Below, piece after piece: positions 61,870 to 64,000 of a stretch of DNA of 64,000 nt. The translations under genes and the position numbers were made by a program. This DNA comes from Tritrichomonas musculus (taxonomy: Eukaryota; Parabasalia; Tritrichomonadida; Tritrichomonadidae), in the NCBI GenBank assembly GCA_039105265.1, contig JAPFFF010000003.1:3968001-4032000 (forward strand), given 5' to 3'. Numbering within the stretch: the first letter of the stretch is position 1; each line of letters begins with the position of its first letter. Under the pieces are notes generated by a model. That model was given only the letters and a program-made list of their open reading frames with translations. It had not been told where the DNA came from and ran no database searches.

Positions 61870-62856
61870 TTAATTTTCGTTCCCATCTTCTTTCCTTGCA
61901 TTTTGCTCATTTCTATATTTTGTAAGAATTTTTTTCTTATATTTAATTGACAAAAAGTTCATCAAGTTTGAATAAGAAATCATTTCTCTTGATATTTCAG
62001 CACCTGTAACAGGATGAATGGTGGGAGATTTTGCAATCCACTTGTTGAAGCAGTCAGAACAAATAAAAAAACCAGATATTTCAACAGGATCGGTCAAAAA
62101 ATCGTGGCAAATGGCACACATGAGAGTTTGGGGAATATTTTGAATCCCTTCTGGAAGTTCGGGTATTGGATATTTAAAATAAGTAAATGTGTGAATAACA
62201 AATTCCATCAACCACTGAATGGCGTCCACTATTCCAAATCTAACCATCCTTTGTAAGAAAGGAGCAGTTTCGAAGGCAATATAAGACGATATAATCCATT
62301 CTGGAATGAAAAAGAGAAGTTTTTCGTGAATAAACGATGTTATTTTTCGTGAAACAAGATGAATTAGAGTGACTAAAATAATTTTATATCCTGTATCAAA
62401 TAAATTGAAAATGTTAATTCCATGGGATAGTTTAATTGATAAAACTTGGTATGATGATGCAATTAAAGCTATTAATTGATTTTGAATTTGAGGAGGAGCA
62501 CCTATTATACGTAAATGTTCATGAAATTTTTCTGTCCAAGGAAATCCTTGCAAAATTGATGCAGTGACAATTCTACATTTGTTATATATAGATTGTTCCA
62601 TTGTGATCCATAAGGGAACATAAATTGAATAGCTAATAACCATTGGTTTGGTAAGTTCATCGTGATAGTTAACGATACTTGATAAAATTCCTTGAGACTC
62701 AAGTGAAGTTACAAGTAAAGATAACGGAATTGATCGTTTATTGGAAGAACTGCGTTCATTGTTTCGTTCTAAACAATAAGAAACTGTATCTTGAGCTGCT
62801 TTTTCAATCGATGCTTCATCTTGGGCTTTAAAAGCTTTTAAATAGAGTCGAATCAT
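61870..62856 (-). CDS. PEX12-like membrane RING protein, 328 aa
   Basis: Residues 1-225 are hydrophobic-helical and fit the Pex2/Pex10/Pex12 N-terminal domain, with membrane segments near 130-165 and 185-220. Residues 247-285 hold a one-zinc RING: C247-x-x-C250 ... C266-x-x-C269 ... HPVTG, where the second metal site is lost. This is the pattern of PEX12 (CPxC...CxxC...CPIT) rather than a full RING. In other eukaryotes PEX12 is part of the peroxisomal ubiquitin ligase that recycles the import receptor. Parabasalids are generally thought to lack peroxisomes, so either a related membrane E3 took this form or something unusual is present. Confidence 0.6.
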   Translation of the reverse strand: MIRLYLKAFKAQDEASIEKAAQDTVSYCLERNNERSSSNKRSIPLSLLVTSLESQGILSSIVNYHDELTKPMVISYSIYVPLWITMEQSIYNKCRIVTASILQGFPWTEKFHEHLRIIGAPPQIQNQLIALIASSYQVLSIKLSHGINIFNLFDTGYKIILVTLIHLVSRKITSFIHEKLLFFIPEWIISSYIAFETAPFLQRMVRFGIVDAIQWLMEFVIHTFTYFKYPIPELPEGIQNIPQTLMCAICHDFLTDPVEISGFFICSDCFNKWIAKSPTIHPVTGAEISREMISYSNLMNFLSIKYKKKILTKYRNEQNARKEDGNEN

Positions 62857-63150
62857 GCTATCTTAGTTTTAATTTCGCCTAAAATGACCTTAATAGATTT
62901 TGTATATAAAGAAAATTAATATAGGAATATTTTAATCATTTATTCATAAATAATGAAATATTTATGTATATATACATATATATATAAATATATTAGTATA
63001 ATGTAAAAATTTATAAATAAAATAGTTGTAAAATAACAAAATAAAATCTTTTTTAATACCTTATGAAAAAATTTATTTCCCTTTCAAATGAATTGAAATA
63101 ATTTGGGTTCGAAATTGAATTTTTTTTCAATAATTTTATACAATAAAAAA

Positions 63151-64000
63151 ATGGATAATGATGATGTTTATAAGAAGCAATTGTCTTATATTTTATTATC
63201 TGGTAAAAATAGAATGACTGTATTTGACCAAGTTCAAGAAGCTTTCCAATTTTTTTCATCTTCAATAAATGATCTTCAAGAGAAGATGAAAGAAATAGCA
63301 AAAATGGATGAAATTCAAAGTCTTACTCCAGATGTTTCATCTTTTGCTGATTGGGCTATCAAATATTTATCGGACAATAGTATATTTCAAAAATTAACGC
63401 AAAAACTCCACGAATTAATCATCGATGATTATTGTGTTATGAAAAGCCAATATAAAGAAGGAATAGATAGTATAAAAAATAACGTCGAATTAATTCAACA
63501 AAAATTTGAAGAAGACACAGAAAATTATAATTCAATTTATAAACAGTATTTAGATTCATGCCATAAACTTGAAGAAACTGCAGAATCACCAGATTTATCG
63601 GCTTTGGAATCTGCTAAAGAAAAATGCTATCATTTACAGTGCGAAGCGGCTAAAGCATGCGAACAATTAGGAATTCAGAGACGTGAATGTGCAAAACAAA
63701 TGGAGAAAAGTATGATTGATTTTGAAAAGTTAGAAAAGCAAAACCATCAACAAATTCAAGATTTTTTACAAAAATTTTGCAAAATTACCAACGATTTTGG
63801 AAAAAGTTACATTGAATTGGGACAAAAATCAGCGGAAGCATTAGAAAAAATTGAGCCTCCAAAAAGAGAAAATGAAAATAATGATGCTGAACCACGGGAT
63901 TTTTCTGAGTTTCCACCATTAACATTTAATATTTTTGATTTTCTTTCACCAAAAACTGTTTTCATGGATGATTTGCATGCCACTTTTATGCAGATTATCT
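63151..64000 (+). CDS. Probable F-BAR-like coiled-coil protein, 5' part (283 aa visible)
   Basis: The frame opens at ATG 63151 (MDNDDVYKKQLSYILLSGKN) and is open to the window end. Residues 15-230 are helical coiled coil with the feel of an FCH/F-BAR module (VFDQVQEAFQFFSSSINDL, YHLQCEAAKACEQLGIQRRE, EKLEKQNHQQIQDFLQKFCK). A Pro/Glu linker (PPKRENENNDAEP) then leads into FPPLTFNIFDFLSPK, where a second domain may begin. In trichomonads F-BAR-like helices often precede a RhoGAP domain, but that part is outside the window. The likely role is membrane curvature and actin control. Confidence 0.6.
   Translation, partial: MDNDDVYKKQLSYILLSGKNRMTVFDQVQEAFQFFSSSINDLQEKMKEIAKMDEIQSLTPDVSSFADWAIKYLSDNSIFQKLTQKLHELIIDDYCVMKSQYKEGIDSIKNNVELIQQKFEEDTENYNSIYKQYLDSCHKLEETAESPDLSALESAKEKCYHLQCEAAKACEQLGIQRRECAKQMEKSMIDFEKLEKQNHQQIQDFLQKFCKITNDFGKSYIELGQKSAEALEKIEPPKRENENNDAEPRDFSEFPPLTFNIFDFLSPKTVFMDDLHATFMQII

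Overview
This window is nuclear DNA of a protist. It is very AT-rich, with gene islands of about 30-35% GC set in longer stretches near 15-20% GC. The protein families point to a parabasalid, most likely Tritrichomonas or a close relative. The signs are ankyrin/DUF3447 proteins, BTB-like/coiled-coil/F5-8C proteins, R2R3 Myb and HMG factors, nearly intron-free ORFs, ATGs close behind short TCA-type leaders, and many decayed DNA transposons. The organism is inferred from style; no marker gene names it.

Layout. 1-10 kb is almost gene-free. It holds several non-autonomous inverted-repeat elements, a nearly complete Mutator-like (MULE) transposon whose transposase has one frameshift, and a tRNA-Arg(ACG). 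10-15.2 kb has an HMG-box gene divergent from a large ankyrin gene, then a C2-like/coiled-coil gene divergent from a mitochondrial-carrier gene. 15.2-17.9 kb is nested repeats. 17.9-30.5 kb is the gene-dense core: proteasome subunit RPN10, a second ankyrin gene, two tandem giant proteins joining a VWA domain, an E2 ubiquitin-conjugating domain and a U-box-like domain, a MAN1/LEM2-like inner nuclear membrane protein, and a ProRS-like protein that looks catalytically dead. 30.5-33.6 kb holds decayed mobile-element fragments. 33.7-49 kb carries a BTB-like/F5-8C protein, a ubiquitin-like protein, a cornichon-like protein, a bromodomain protein, low-complexity proteins, a prominin-like five-pass membrane protein and an R2R3 Myb. 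49-56.7 kb is mostly empty or made of transposase ruins. 56.8-64 kb has diacylglycerol kinase, ERGIC3/Erv46-like, EAF-like, ATG9, a PEX12-like RING protein, and the first part of a probable F-BAR-like protein that runs off the window.

Two observations stand out. First, both ankyrin genes are interrupted, five times in all, by short AT-rich segments with stop codons. Each sits at the same phase of an ankyrin repeat, just before the TPLH-type motif, and coding resumes directly after. Two of the five share an identical 21-nt core. They have no clear GT-AG borders, so they are either unusual ultrashort introns or an odd form of decay. Second, the tandem Ubl/VWA/E2/U-box proteins put E2 and E3-like modules on one polypeptide beside the proteasome ubiquitin receptor gene; one paralogue has no ATG upstream of its conserved region.

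Mobile-element boundaries were read by eye from matching inverted ends and target duplications. Protein identities come from motif recognition, without database searches.
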